64,000 bases of DNA from Spirosoma pollinicola. Lineage in GTDB: Bacteria; Bacteroidota; Bacteroidia; Cytophagales; Spirosomataceae. A program made the position numbers and the translations under genes. Position 1 is the stretch's first letter. Each line of letters starts with the position of its first letter. Below, in pieces: positions 44,071-53,536 of this stretch. The stretch covers positions 8,056,468 through 8,120,467 of the forward strand of contig NZ_CP025096.1 in NCBI RefSeq assembly GCF_002831565.1. The letters are read 5' to 3'. The notes beneath the pieces were generated by a model. That model did no database searches, was not told where the DNA came from, and saw only the letters and a program-made list of their open reading frames with translations.

Positions 44071-44994
44071 ATGAAAGCGAACATAAAGACAACACTGGTC
44101 TGCCTATTGGTAACAGGGTTAAGTGGACCACCCCTCTGCCGGGCGCAAAATACTAACATTCCCGCTCCCAATACACTCTACAATACGTCGACGGGTACAG
44201 GCTGGGTCACCCGTGAAATTGACAATCTGTTAAAAGCCGGTCCTGGAGAAATGATGGCTGGCATTAGCGGGTACGATCTAAACGTAGGCGATTTAATCAG
44301 TGAATACGTAGAGAAAGAAATCCGTAAAGCCATTGCCGAAGCGGTGGGTGAAGCGCTGGTTTATGCCCCGGTGGGGGTACCGGTGACGATGGAATTGTAC
44401 GATGCCTTTATCTCCGAGAAAAACAACGAATTGGCGGAAGAGATTGACAAGGTCAAGCGCTTGATGAAGGACGCGATGTCACGTAACATCAAGTCCAAGT
44501 ATCAGGAGTACGCAGTGCAGTACGAAAAATTCGCTTCCAAAGCTCGTCAGGGTGAGGCCATTAAAAACAGCATTCGAAATGCGGGTCTGAAACAGGATAT
44601 TACCACCCTGTTCGGCGACTTCGCCAAGGTGACAGGTGTATACTACTACCCTTCCTCGAATCAGAAAATTTTTGAACAGGGTGTCGATCCTTCCCTAACG
44701 TTTGCGATGACGGCGGCTGCTATCGACTTGAACAATGGGGATGCGCTGAGGTCAAAACAAGCCTTGTCGTCAGCGGAGTTTGACCCCTCCGACCGGACGT
44801 CGACCGAACTGGTAGCGATGACTCCCTACGAACGGATGAAGTTACGTCAACAGGTGTCAAAAGAAGTGATGAAGCGCAAGCGGGCCTTGATGGCCATCGT
44901 CGCGAGCTCTAACGCAAACATGAAGTACAAGTTCAGAAAGCTGAATCAGAAAAGCTATTCCCAGCAGATCTCCCTACCCTCCACTAAACTTTAA
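44071..44994 (+). CDS. Secreted conjugation protein (traI position), copy 2
   Basis: 307 residues with a signal peptide ending near LCRAQN. The mature part is helical and lysine-rich (EEIDKVKRLMKDAMSRNIKSKYQEYAVQYEKFASKARQGE). Its overall plan matches the preceding gene: a short linker, a membrane-active-looking stretch (AVGEALVYAPVGVPVTMELY), a coiled segment and a C-terminal helix. It starts 28 bp after that gene. A VirB5-like minor pilin or periplasmic role is possible but inferred from position. Confidence 0.6.
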   Translation: MKANIKTTLVCLLVTGLSGPPLCRAQNTNIPAPNTLYNTSTGTGWVTREIDNLLKAGPGEMMAGISGYDLNVGDLISEYVEKEIRKAIAEAVGEALVYAPVGVPVTMELYDAFISEKNNELAEEIDKVKRLMKDAMSRNIKSKYQEYAVQYEKFASKARQGEAIKNSIRNAGLKQDITTLFGDFAKVTGVYYYPSSNQKIFEQGVDPSLTFAMTAAAIDLNNGDALRSKQALSSAEFDPSDRTSTELVAMTPYERMKLRQQVSKEVMKRKRALMAIVASSNANMKYKFRKLNQKSYSQQISLPSTKL

Positions 44995-45012
44995 CCAGAG
45001 CCTATTACTCGT

Positions 45013-46029
45013 ATGGATTCAATGGAGAAAGCGTTAGCTGCCGTACTCGAATCAATGGCCGATGATTACTCAACGTTTATTGATTTAGGGCAGGCTATTG
45101 GCGGTCTTGGATCGCTTTTATACATTTTCTACCGGGTGTGGGCGCATTTGGCCCGGAACGAAAAGGTCGACATATATGGTCTGATGCGGCCATTTGCCAT
45201 GGGGCTTTGCCTGCTATTCTACGGTAATATTGCCGGCTCCATCGTTACCCTGTCGGGTTACCTTAATGAAGGAACCAAGCCCCTGGTTACCTCCAAATCT
45301 GCCCTGGTCCAACAACTTAACGATCAAAAAGACCAGGCCTTGGAACAAAAGAAAAAGGATATCATCAATGTCAACCCGGATCTGAATGGTGATGGTGAGT
45401 TGACTATGTACGAGAAGTTGATGGATTATTTACCGGCGGGTTCGATAAGTGTGTATGCTTCAAATGCAATATCCTATGCTATCCAGAAATACTTTGATGA
45501 GTTTCTCTTAACGCTGGGAGAACTGGCTTATAACGTGGCGTCATTAACGATTAAATTTCTGATGACGTTTTTTTTACTGGTTCTCCTCATCATGGGACCT
45601 ATTACGTTTGGCTTAGCCTGCTTCGAATGGTTTTACGGGGGGCTGGCGGCCTGGATTAGTCGGGTGATCCACTTACTGCTTTGGATACCAATTATCAACG
45701 TACTGGGCGGCATTCTGGAAGAAATTCACATTGTCATGCTTAAAGCGGACATCGTTCAGATTGTCAACACCCCTAAGGATTCATTCTCGTCTTCCGACTT
45801 CGGCCTGATCGTTTTCTACATCATCGGTACTGTAGCCTACTTTATGGTACCCAAAGTAGCTTCCTGGGTGATTGAATCGGCGGGGGCTGATTCAGCCGTG
45901 AAAAGTCTGGCAGGCGGTGGTCAGGCAATGGGTGCAGGTACTGGCGCCGTAGTTGGCGCGGCCACCGGTGGCGTGTCCGGCGTCGCCAGAGTGGGTTCAT
46001 CCATACCATCTCCGGTTAGTTCCATTTAA
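45013..46029 (+). CDS. traJ: TraJ, polytopic conjugation protein (VirB6-like)
   Basis: 338 residues. Several membrane helices are visible (FIDLGQAIGGLGSLLYIFY, FAMGLCLLFYGNIAGSIVTL, FLMTFFLLVLLIMGPITFGLACFEWFYGG, IHLLLWIPIINVLGGIL, LIVFYIIGTVAYFMV) and a glycine-rich tail. The FEWFYGGLAAWISRVIHLLLW stretch is characteristic of TraJ. It forms the inner-membrane part of the channel. Good length match. Confidence 0.88.
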   Translation: MDSMEKALAAVLESMADDYSTFIDLGQAIGGLGSLLYIFYRVWAHLARNEKVDIYGLMRPFAMGLCLLFYGNIAGSIVTLSGYLNEGTKPLVTSKSALVQQLNDQKDQALEQKKKDIINVNPDLNGDGELTMYEKLMDYLPAGSISVYASNAISYAIQKYFDEFLLTLGELAYNVASLTIKFLMTFFLLVLLIMGPITFGLACFEWFYGGLAAWISRVIHLLLWIPIINVLGGILEEIHIVMLKADIVQIVNTPKDSFSSSDFGLIVFYIIGTVAYFMVPKVASWVIESAGADSAVKSLAGGGQAMGAGTGAVVGAATGGVSGVARVGSSIPSPVSSI

Positions 46030-46061
46030 CTTTTTTAACGCTTTAATCAATCATTTTCATT

Positions 46062-46718
46062 ATGGAAGCACCAAACTTTAAGTCCCTCAAGGATATAGAC
46101 ACCAGCTTTAGCCTGATGCGTTTATTTATGCTTGTGGTTATTATCGGTTGTCTGGGATTTTCCTCAGCTATCAGTTTCTGGGCGTTTGATGCCGTTGAGA
46201 AATCCCGGCAAAAGGTTTACGTGATGGATGGGGGCAAAAGCATTATGCTGGCCATGGCTCAGGAACACAATATGAACCGTCCCGCTGAAGCTCGTGATCA
46301 CATCCGCGTGTTTATGAAAGCTTTCTTTGAACTGGAGCCCGACGAAAACCAAATCAAAAATAGCATTAAAGAGGCTTCTTACTTGGGGGACGAATCCGTC
46401 GGGCGGCTGTATAAAGACTTGTCCGAGAAGGGCTATTACCAAAACCTGATTCAGGGTAATGTGCATCAGAAAGTCGAAATTGACAAGAACAACATTATAG
46501 TAGACTTCACGCAGAGCCCATATAAGTTTCGGGCTAAAGGCCGGGAAATTCTAATTCGGGAAACGACAATAACCGTTCGAAATCTGGTCGTTGAAGGCTA
46601 CCTGATTGATGTTGCGCGGACCGATAACAATCCCCACGGATTTCAGATCGAACGGTTTCTGCCGGTTGATAACACGGACATCGAAACGGTTAACCGAAAT
46701 AACCAGAGCACTTACTAA
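46062..46718 (+). CDS. traK: TraK conjugation protein (VirB8-like)
   Basis: 218 residues. A short cytoplasmic start is followed by one membrane helix (LMRLFMLVVIIGCLGFSSAISFWAF) and a periplasmic domain with the conserved VMDGGKSIMLAMAQEHNMNRPAEARDHI and FMKAFFELEPDE patterns of TraK. VirB8-like proteins nucleate assembly of the channel. The stop overlaps the traL start (ATGA-like coupling). Confidence 0.9.
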   Translation: MEAPNFKSLKDIDTSFSLMRLFMLVVIIGCLGFSSAISFWAFDAVEKSRQKVYVMDGGKSIMLAMAQEHNMNRPAEARDHIRVFMKAFFELEPDENQIKNSIKEASYLGDESVGRLYKDLSEKGYYQNLIQGNVHQKVEIDKNNIIVDFTQSPYKFRAKGREILIRETTITVRNLVVEGYLIDVARTDNNPHGFQIERFLPVDNTDIETVNRNNQSTY

Positions 46719-47017
46719 TGAAATTACACCTGCGCAATCCGGTTCATCAATTGGCTCTCATTCGGCGGTACAGCCTGATTCAATTCACGCGCTGGATAAG
46801 AGTGTGGGAAAAACGACCGCTGACCCAGCGCAAACGAGAGGTCTTGCTGCTCTTTGGCAGTTTGTTTTTGGTCTTGTTGGCGAATTTAAGTCAACAGTTA
46901 AAGCCTTCTCCAGCGTCAGCTAAAGAGTACTCCCCAGCCCGGCCAGCGGACTCTACCGCGCACCACCAGCTTTATATGAACGAATTACATACTCACAAAT
47001 TAACGCCTACCCGCTAA
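46718..47017 (+). CDS. traL: TraL-like small conjugation protein
   Basis: 99 residues: a basic start, one membrane helix (REVLLLFGSLFLVLLANLS) and a short hydrophilic tail. In Bacteroidota elements a protein of this size and topology (DUF3989) always sits between traK and traM. It overlaps traK by one base and ends six bases before traM. Assignment rests mainly on position. Confidence 0.7.
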   Translation: MKLHLRNPVHQLALIRRYSLIQFTRWIRVWEKRPLTQRKREVLLLFGSLFLVLLANLSQQLKPSPASAKEYSPARPADSTAHHQLYMNELHTHKLTPTR

Positions 47018-47023
47018 GTCCCT

Positions 47024-48439
47024 ATGGATACGCAAGAAAAAAAATCAATCAAGGATTTGTTCCAGGACAAGAAATTCCTGATGAGCCTTCCGGTGCTTTT
47101 GATTGTTACCAGTCTGTTTCTGTGGTACGTACTGAAAGATGATACCTCGTCGGCCGTTACTAACCAGCCCGTTTCAGCTATAAATAGTACCGTCCCTCTG
47201 GCTCGAACCGATACCTCCCATGCTAATAATCGGCTGGATCTACAGCAACAAGCGTTGGACCGCAATCCAAGCTCGGAAACCGCCATTGCTGCTGCGGGTA
47301 AGGCCATGAACCCAACCGTACCAGGTGAATTAGATGGGTATATGTATGGGCAGAAATATCGACCTGTTCATGATCCAAAAGCCCTACGGCGTATTGATTC
47401 CACGTACAACCCCGCGACTAGTCCCAACGAAGTATCGGCCGGCTATGGTCGGGGGAATCCGTCATTGCCACAGTCACTCCGACCAGGTGGATCTCGGTCG
47501 TCTGTTAATAGACCTCCTCTTTCGGAAAAGGATGTAATGCTCGCTGACGAACCATCCGAACGTCGGAGTACGGTGTCAGCTGGTGAGGAGGAGCGTAAGA
47601 AGGCGGAGTACAAAGAAGCCCTTCGCAAGCAGGAGCGGTTAACGGGCTTACTGGAGCAATACAACCGGGATAAAGCGAATCAAAAAACTGCGGAGGGAGA
47701 AAAAAGAACTGTTTACAAAGTTGATCAGTCAGAAGTAATCAGTTCACTGAACGGCCGCTCAGAGGGGGGCAATACCTTTTATGGATTATATTCTGAAGAT
47801 CAGAAAAAAAACGAACGCCGACTACTGGAAGCTGAAGTCGGTACCATTCGGGCAATGGTGTACGGAAATCAGGATATAATGAGCGGTAGCCGAATCAAAT
47901 TACGGCTGCTACAGTCCATTAAAGTAAGGGGAGTTGTTATTCCCGAAAATACACTTCTGTTTGGAATAGGCAGTTTCTCTACGCAGCGAGTCCAGATAAA
48001 AATTACGGATGTGGTTTATGAAGATCATATCTTTCCCGTTAACATGACGGCACTCGACATCGACGGGATCGCCGGCGTGTATGTACCCGAAATTCAAGGG
48101 TTGCCCGAAGCCCGTCAAGCCCTGGGTCAGAGTGTAGGCAATATCAACATGAACACCTATGGCGCAACAACTGGTAATGTAGCGGCAATGGCCGGTGCAT
48201 CCGCAGCTCAGGCCGGCATTCAGGGCGTTCGAGCCATTGCAACGAAAAAGACAACGCTTCAGCGGGCTCATCTGAAAAACAACCACATTATTTATCTGCG
48301 TCAGACGGAAACTCCGACCACTACCAATTCAAATTATCAGCAGGCTCCCCAAAATTATCCGGTGAATCGCCCGCCAAATGGCTATCCAGCGTCTATCAAT
48401 ACGCCCGGCGGTCGATACGATTATTCATCTAACCAGTGA
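47024..48439 (+). CDS. traM: TraM conjugation protein (VirB10-like)
   Basis: 471 residues. A short N-terminal region is followed by one membrane helix (FLMSLPVLLIVTSLFLWYVL), a long charged and glycine/proline-rich linker, and a C-terminal beta domain from about 270 (VGTIRAMVYGNQDIMSGSRIKLRLLQSI, VVIPENTLLFGIGSF, VNMTALDIDGIAGVYVPE). This plan matches TraM and VirB10, which span from inner to outer membrane. About 45 residues of low complexity end the protein. Confidence 0.9.
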   Translation: MDTQEKKSIKDLFQDKKFLMSLPVLLIVTSLFLWYVLKDDTSSAVTNQPVSAINSTVPLARTDTSHANNRLDLQQQALDRNPSSETAIAAAGKAMNPTVPGELDGYMYGQKYRPVHDPKALRRIDSTYNPATSPNEVSAGYGRGNPSLPQSLRPGGSRSSVNRPPLSEKDVMLADEPSERRSTVSAGEEERKKAEYKEALRKQERLTGLLEQYNRDKANQKTAEGEKRTVYKVDQSEVISSLNGRSEGGNTFYGLYSEDQKKNERRLLEAEVGTIRAMVYGNQDIMSGSRIKLRLLQSIKVRGVVIPENTLLFGIGSFSTQRVQIKITDVVYEDHIFPVNMTALDIDGIAGVYVPEIQGLPEARQALGQSVGNINMNTYGATTGNVAAMAGASAAQAGIQGVRAIATKKTTLQRAHLKNNHIIYLRQTETPTTTNSNYQQAPQNYPVNRPPNGYPASINTPGGRYDYSSNQ

Positions 48440-48497
48440 TTTTTTTGATCTAATCAAAATAAAATTTCAATAAAAAAACTAAAATTTATTTCGGACT

Positions 48498-49508
48498 ATG
48501 AAGATTTTCATCATTAATGTATTCCTTTTCGCAGGTTTGAACACCGCGCCGGTGTTTGCCCAAACAGTTTTCCATAAAACGGTAGCTGATACGAGCCAAT
48601 CAGTGCCAGCCAAGGCAGTCGGGGAAATGCCGTCAGTACCCTCCCCTATTTCGACCATCATTACTCCGTCTGCCCCAGCGATACCCATTCAGGAAAATAA
48701 TGTTGTACGCTCGTATTACGTGGAGCTGCCCTTCAACAAGACGGTATCGGTCATTTTCCCTACCACGATTCGTTCTGTCGATTTAGGCAGTCGGGACATT
48801 ATCGCTGACAAAGCAAGTGAGGTTGAGAATGTTCTGAAGGTCAAGGCTACCCGCAACGGTTTTAATGAAACCAACTTCTCAGTTATCACGACGGATGGAA
48901 AATTCTGGTCATTCGTGGCCAACTACAACGAGCAACCCACGGTGCTGGCGCTAAACCTGGCGGCTAACACGCTGACGGGTGAAACCATCAGTAAATCGGC
49001 CAGTAACGTATTGATCAACGGATCGGATCCCAAAGGCGGTATCATTCAATTTTCGGGTGTCAACGCTACGCAGTCTGAGGTGGTCTATAACTGCACGACG
49101 ATTCTTAAAAAGAGCCGTGATATCCGGCATCTGGGCATGGAGGCCAACCGCATGGAAGCAACCTTGAGGGGTGTGTACGTCAAGGACAATGTCATTTATT
49201 ATAAAATGAACATTCAAAATAAGTCTAACATCAATTATGACGTAGACTACATCCGATTTTTTGTCGTCGACAAGACGGTTGCTAAACGCTCATCGCTTCA
49301 GGAAGTAGAAGTTTTGCCTTTCTACGTCTACAACGATGCAATCAAGACAATTAAGGGGCATATGGCCGTCGAGCGCGTATTTGCTTTTCAAAAATTTACT
49401 ATTCCCGACGAGAAACGGATTTTGGTCATGGCTGGGGAGATAAACGGGGGACGTACCCTCTCGTTTGTCATCAATAACGAAGACATCATGAACGCTGATA
49501 AGCTATAA
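48498..49508 (+). CDS. traN: TraN conjugation protein (VirB9-like)
   Basis: 336 residues with a signal peptide (FIINVFLFAGLNTAPVFAQ). The body has the TraN signatures PFNKTVSVIFPTTIRSVDLGSRDIIADKA and GVYVKDNVIYYKMNIQNKSNINYDVDYIRFFVVDKT, and VLVMAGEINGGRTLSF near the end. TraN forms the outer-membrane part of the channel with TraM and TraO. The stop is three bases before the traO start. Confidence 0.9.
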   Translation: MKIFIINVFLFAGLNTAPVFAQTVFHKTVADTSQSVPAKAVGEMPSVPSPISTIITPSAPAIPIQENNVVRSYYVELPFNKTVSVIFPTTIRSVDLGSRDIIADKASEVENVLKVKATRNGFNETNFSVITTDGKFWSFVANYNEQPTVLALNLAANTLTGETISKSASNVLINGSDPKGGIIQFSGVNATQSEVVYNCTTILKKSRDIRHLGMEANRMEATLRGVYVKDNVIYYKMNIQNKSNINYDVDYIRFFVVDKTVAKRSSLQEVEVLPFYVYNDAIKTIKGHMAVERVFAFQKFTIPDEKRILVMAGEINGGRTLSFVINNEDIMNADKL

Positions 49509-49510
49509 TT

Positions 49511-50098
49511 ATGAACCTGCGACTCATTCTATTCAGTTTCCTGCTGGTGATTTCCTTTCACAAGGCCTTTCCTCAGCGTCATATCAAAGGACAGCTGGCC
49601 CTCACGCCTTACGTAGGCATCGTTGATAAATTTCCGGCAAAACCCCTCAACGGCGATGGCCAGGGTTATGCTGGCGGTATCGACCTGGTTCGTTACACCA
49701 AAACCGAAACGTATTGGAAGGTTACCTATCAGTATGACCGGAAATTTTACCAGTTTTTTGATGACCGGCTGATGACAGAGCGGCATCTGCTTTCCTTCGA
49801 CTGGGCTCCTATCACGTTTCATGACCTGCGCCGAAACTACTACATCATGCCTTTGATTGGGGCTAATGTAGGCGTTGAGATGGTCAATCGTAATAACCTG
49901 GAATTGGCCCAAGGTACAATCCTGAATAGGTCGACGGGCACGATGGGGCTGCAGACGGGTCTGGAGGGAGAACTATACTTTCTGGAACGAACCGCGTTGT
50001 TTCTAGCCGTTTCGGAGCGGTGGTTACCTTATTCAGAAGTTGGCAGCTTTCGTACGTATGGTACGATCGGAGTACGATTCAGTTTTTTCAAACATTAA
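49511..50098 (+). CDS. traO: TraO conjugation protein
   Basis: 195 residues with a signal peptide (LILFSFLLVISFHKAFPQ). The mature part looks like a small outer-membrane beta-barrel, with alternating strands such as YWKVTYQYDRKFYQFF, YYIMPLIGANVGVEM and ALFLAVSERWLPYSEV, ending in GVRFSFFKH with a terminal aromatic. Size, order and barrel pattern match TraO. Confidence 0.8.
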   Translation: MNLRLILFSFLLVISFHKAFPQRHIKGQLALTPYVGIVDKFPAKPLNGDGQGYAGGIDLVRYTKTETYWKVTYQYDRKFYQFFDDRLMTERHLLSFDWAPITFHDLRRNYYIMPLIGANVGVEMVNRNNLELAQGTILNRSTGTMGLQTGLEGELYFLERTALFLAVSERWLPYSEVGSFRTYGTIGVRFSFFKH

Positions 50099-50110
50099 GC
50101 CCTTACGCCA

Positions 50111-50518
50111 ATGCGACCACTCTTATTGTCCCTGCTAGTAAGTCTACTCATGCTGAGCTGTAATACGGATTCTATTACTATTCAGACTCAGTTTCCCTTT
50201 ACCATCACTAATGAACCGTTGCCAACGGCCGTTAAAGTTGGTGCACCCGCGACGTTTGGCATCACCATTACGCCCGAGCGACTGACGAGCTTAAGCCAGT
50301 ATTCGCTACGTTGGCGTAATCAAACGGATACGCCCGGTACGCTGTATATTGATTATACCAGTGTCGTCGAAAATAAAGCAACCGCGCTAAAAACGCTAAC
50401 ACCCACCTTGCGCTTTACCTCGTCGGTGGCCGGCTCCAACAACTTTGAGTTGATCATTACGGATCAGAATAATGTGAGCCAAACGCTCAATTTAACCGTG
50501 ACGACCAACGCCCAGTAA
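50111..50518 (+). CDS. traQ: TraQ-like lipoprotein (DUF3872)
   Basis: 135 residues. A lipoprotein signal (LLVSLLMLSCNTDS) has a cysteine at about residue 17, followed by an immunoglobulin-like beta domain (FPFTITNEPLPTAVKVGAPATFGITITPE ... FTSSVAGSNNFELIITD). The plan matches DUF3872/TraQ, which follows TraO in related operons (with TraP usually between). It is the last tra gene on this strand; no traP primase-like gene is visible between. Confidence 0.75.
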   Translation: MRPLLLSLLVSLLMLSCNTDSITIQTQFPFTITNEPLPTAVKVGAPATFGITITPERLTSLSQYSLRWRNQTDTPGTLYIDYTSVVENKATALKTLTPTLRFTSSVAGSNNFELIITDQNNVSQTLNLTVTTNAQ

Positions 50519-50582
50519 CCATCTGATCGTATAAGTTTGACCTGGTTGGTTGTCTTCCTTTTCATATATAACCCATAGCGCC

Positions 50583-51521
50583 ATGCCCGAAAATCGCCTG
50601 TATCTATTTGATGAGTTACTGTTTTACGCTTTTGACCTGCAGCGTGATCTCGACCGTTTGAATACGGAAATTGAGCAGTTGTTCCTGAATGACCTATTGA
50701 TTAGAGCCAGAGGCTTCGGGTATGAAGCACAAAGCGTGCAAGACGAAATTGATTTAACAAATCAGGTGTTAACTAAAGCCAACAAGCCTCTTTCCCCATG
50801 GACATTTTTGTTCAATCCATCGACCTATTATAAAGAGCAAAGTCGCCTTGAAGGGTTAGCTTCTTGCGAAGCACGACTGAGTCAATTGTACGGCCTCTCG
50901 ATGAAGCACATTAACGAGTCAGGCGAATTTTTAAGTAAATCTTCCCGCATCAAAGTGCTTATTAATGATGAATTGATTCAGCTTAAGTATCAGCGTTTTC
51001 AAAGTCTTTATAGTGCCTTAATCAACGATTCACAACCCAACGCGTTGACCTTCGTTTCCCAAGGCGGACTTACATATTATAGTAGATGTATTTTTACCTG
51101 CCTAAAGGCCATCACCTTACAACCAGAGCGATTTGCCTTGTTAACTGCGCTTCCCCTTACGGCACTGATTCGGGAAGATAGGCAATTAGATGAAGAATTA
51201 TGGGAAATCAATCATCAGGTATGGGAAGGAAGTAACGATAAATTTGCGCGAATGACAAACCAGGCTTTACTCCTGTACCAACAATTGTTTACTGCCAGAT
51301 ATGAAGCTGAAAACTGGTACACTGGTTTGCTTACAACCACCCATTTTTATACATCGGGTATAGCACAAACCTTTTTAAGGCCAGCGCTCAAGCAGCTGCA
51401 GGAAATTTTAGAAATACTGCTCTCGAACCAGGTTGGAAAAACAGTCGCAGAAAACGTACTTATTGAATCTTTTGGTTTTCCAACGGCAGATATTTTACAA
51501 ATGGAGGTTGACAATTTTTAA
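50583..51521 (+). CDS. Unknown helical protein after the tra operon
   Basis: 312 residues from the ATG at 50583 (MPENRLYLFDELLFYAFDLQ); a TTG at 50550 would add 11 residues and is less likely. It is almost entirely helical, with no signal peptide, membrane segment or recognised domain. A pattern such as LDRLNTEIEQLFLNDLLIRARGFG suggests coiled coils. It follows traQ after 64 bp and may be the operon's last gene. The convergent 51579-52166 gene is another helical protein of unknown function. Confidence 0.6.
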   Translation: MPENRLYLFDELLFYAFDLQRDLDRLNTEIEQLFLNDLLIRARGFGYEAQSVQDEIDLTNQVLTKANKPLSPWTFLFNPSTYYKEQSRLEGLASCEARLSQLYGLSMKHINESGEFLSKSSRIKVLINDELIQLKYQRFQSLYSALINDSQPNALTFVSQGGLTYYSRCIFTCLKAITLQPERFALLTALPLTALIREDRQLDEELWEINHQVWEGSNDKFARMTNQALLLYQQLFTARYEAENWYTGLLTTTHFYTSGIAQTFLRPALKQLQEILEILLSNQVGKTVAENVLIESFGFPTADILQMEVDNF

Positions 51522-51578
51522 ACCTGGATCCATTATCTGCGCTTGTAGGTTCGAATCAGCGCGAAATGAATTATAAAG

Positions 51579-52166
51579 TCAGCGTGCGTCCGTTGACTTT
51601 TTTTTGTTTTTTCCCTTTCCATACCGGGCGCGATTACTTTCCTGAACCAAGGGATCCGGTTCAGCAATAAAGTGGTCGGCGGGGTTGGCCAGTCTGATCA
51701 GGGCCTGGCCATATTCTTCTAACCGAGTGACAACGGCGCTTATTTCACCGGGAGTCCAAAGGGCATAATCAAGTACCCGGAGAATAAATTGATTATAAGA
51801 GATTACGGCGGGACCCTTCCAGGTTGTAACAATTGCTGGCTGTTTGGGAGTTTTATCGAACAGAAGCTTGAGTTGAATTTGAGTTGCTAGTATATCATCG
51901 GCTAGCCGGCGCCGAAGTTTGTCATATTTAATAACAACTGGTAAGCGATCTTCCAGCGCTGGAGTTGCTTTCACAATGGCAGCTACTTCTTCCATCGTAA
52001 ACCGTGTGTGTCCATTTCGTTTATTCTGGTAAGCGGCCATCGATGCCCATTTGTAGGCTTCAAATTCGTAGTAGGATGAGTTAACCAGCAGCGACCTTAG
52101 ATCTTCCTCTAGTTGAAGAAATGACTGAGCAACCTCCAGGTAATAATTCGTAGACAATCGATTCAT
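51579..52166 (-). CDS. Unknown helical protein
   Basis: 195 residues from the ATG at 52166 (MNRLSTNYYLEVAQSFLQLE); the longer frame to 52292 has no ATG support and an unlikely start. It is helical, with a basic tail (RARYGKGKNKKKSTDAR). No domain recognised. It is convergent with the post-tra gene and lies downstream of a short membrane-protein gene on the same strand. Confidence 0.55.
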   Translation of the reverse strand: MNRLSTNYYLEVAQSFLQLEEDLRSLLVNSSYYEFEAYKWASMAAYQNKRNGHTRFTMEEVAAIVKATPALEDRLPVVIKYDKLRRRLADDILATQIQLKLLFDKTPKQPAIVTTWKGPAVISYNQFILRVLDYALWTPGEISAVVTRLEEYGQALIRLANPADHFIAEPDPLVQESNRARYGKGKNKKKSTDAR

Positions 52167-52312
52167 TGAAACCGTATGGGTAAAACAAATTGACCCGAGC
52201 ACGAGGGCCTGGGTCAATAAATGGGAATTAGCTGTCAACACCTTCCAGTCACGTTCGTGTACACCAACGCCTGAGCAGCGAGCGCCAGCCAAATATAAGT
52301 CGTTAACCCTGA

Positions 52313-52423
52313 CTAACGACGCGACTTACGAGGTACATCCGGTTTGATAGCATTTACAACCAAGCTGATAAAGCCTGTTACAGCTAAAAATCCACCGACG
52401 GCAAATAATCCAAAGATAAACAT
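52313..52423 (-). CDS. Small single-pass membrane protein
   Basis: 36 residues from the ATG at 52423: MFIFGLFAVGGFLAVTGFIS, then a short charged tail ending VPRKSRR. It is one membrane helix with a basic cytoplasmic end. It is too short for standard gene callers. A GTG at about 52474 in the same frame could extend it by 17 residues. Function unknown. Confidence 0.4.
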   Translation of the reverse strand: MFIFGLFAVGGFLAVTGFISLVVNAIKPDVPRKSRR

Positions 52424-52605
52424 AACGGTACGAGATAAAATACTATTGAACTTAATCGAAAGATACACAAGCCTACATCAACTGTCAAGCTTTAACGCTC
52501 ATGCAACGCATTTAAGCCCTCCATTTACTTCCCCTCACTCCTACTCCTTTTTTTGAATTCCTTCCCCCTGAGGCGCTAATAAAGAATAAGAAAAGGTAAT
52601 AAAAA

Positions 52606-52627
52606 ACCCAGCCTTTCGGAGCTGGGT
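52606..52627 (-). terminator. Hairpin terminator
   Basis: Arms ACCCAGC and GCTGGGT around an 8-base loop, with an A-run on the plus strand just before it (a U-run on the minus strand). It would end minus-strand transcription from the 52691-52807 frame. Confidence 0.6.
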
Positions 52628-52690
52628 AAGCTTTGTAACGTCTAGCAGAAGCACTTTTCTTATGGGGCATCATTATAATGCTTCCTAAAG

Positions 52691-52807
52691 TCAGTTTTTT
52701 GCATTGGAGACGCCCAAGGATCGATCACCCATGTGAAGTTTTATGGTAGTAAGCTGGTCGGTGGATGGCCACATAGCCGTAGCCGACACAAACGTATCGA
52801 TCAACAT
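52691..52807 (-). CDS. Possible small protein, 38 residues
   Basis: Frame from the ATG at 52807: MLIDTFVSATAMWPSTDQLT to LGVSNAKN. It is followed 64 bp later by a good terminator on the same strand. Amino-acid content looks coding, but there is no recognised family. Low confidence. Confidence 0.25.
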   Translation of the reverse strand: MLIDTFVSATAMWPSTDQLTTIKLHMGDRSLGVSNAKN

Positions 52808-52922
52808 AATGTAATTTTTCTTACTTGCTCATAGGTGTAACGACTTTAGTAGAACTACAGTTTCAAATAATTAAATAATAATTCAATTATTTGAAAATAA
52901 TATTTTTTAGTTATCCATCAAA

Positions 52923-52945
52923 AAAAGCCCTCGACAAAGGGCTCT
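52923..52945. terminator. Hairpin terminator, A-run and T-run on both sides
   Basis: Arms AGCCCT and AGGGCT around a short loop, preceded by an A-run and followed by CTCTTTTT. It can work in both directions, most plausibly closing a transcript on either side. Confidence 0.55.
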
Positions 52946-53089
52946 CTTTTTAATGAAATTACTTGCGAAAGTAATGGATGGTATTAGTAAGGGGTAAACT
53001 TCAGAAATTAGTTTGAAGTGAGATTCATCCATGTCAACACGCCCGTTAGTTTCTTTGACGAAATATTGAGGTCCTTCACCATACTATTT

Positions 53090-53428
53090 TCAGATGTTAT
53101 TTGATAATGCCATTTTCAAGATTACTGATAACTGCAAATCTGCACTGGCGTCAACCGTTATTATCATTAGGACTATACCTAGTCCTAGCCACTTCCAACA
53201 CAGTTTGCGAAAGGCTATTTTCTCCAGTTCATCCAGTGGAATATTCATGTAGATGTATACCAAGGCAACAGGAACAAACATCAGAGCTACCAATAAAATG
53301 AGCATAGCTATTCCTTGCATTAGCACAACGACTTGGTTCGCCTGGGCCATAAAGCCGAGTACCAATGCTAAACTAAGTAAGCCCACGAACGGTGCTAAAT
53401 AGGTAAAAAATGATTGTATTAATTTCAT
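53090..53428 (-). CDS. Small membrane protein
   Basis: 112 residues from the ATG at 53428 (MKLIQSFFTYLAPFVGLLSL); an upstream ATG at 53461 would add 11 residues. Three or four hydrophobic segments follow (APFVGLLSLALVLGFMA, MLILLVALMFVPVALVYIYM, WLGLGIVLMIITVDASADL). No family recognised. It is isolated, 75 bp past the Cys-rich protein gene on the same strand. Confidence 0.5.
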   Translation of the reverse strand: MKLIQSFFTYLAPFVGLLSLALVLGFMAQANQVVVLMQGIAMLILLVALMFVPVALVYIYMNIPLDELEKIAFRKLCWKWLGLGIVLMIITVDASADLQLSVILKMALSNNI

Positions 53429-53536
53429 AAAAAGTAATTCCCGCACTTGGTTATTGGTCATGGCCTACGCATAGGTCATTTTCCGTTAAAGAATTATCAA
53501 AATCGTACGATGAACTGGTTTTAAAGTCAAATATTC

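Larger units (their letters stand above)
52424..53089. other. Region with terminators and one possible small gene
   Basis: AT-rich. It contains two hairpins (52606-52627 and 52923-52945) and a 38-codon minus-strand frame at 52691-52807. Plus-strand open frames here lack coding character. No other gene seen. Confidence 0.4.

Noticed and set aside
52344..52556. 70-residue plus-strand frame
   Set aside because: Antisense to the small membrane protein at 52313-52423; composition is non-coding.
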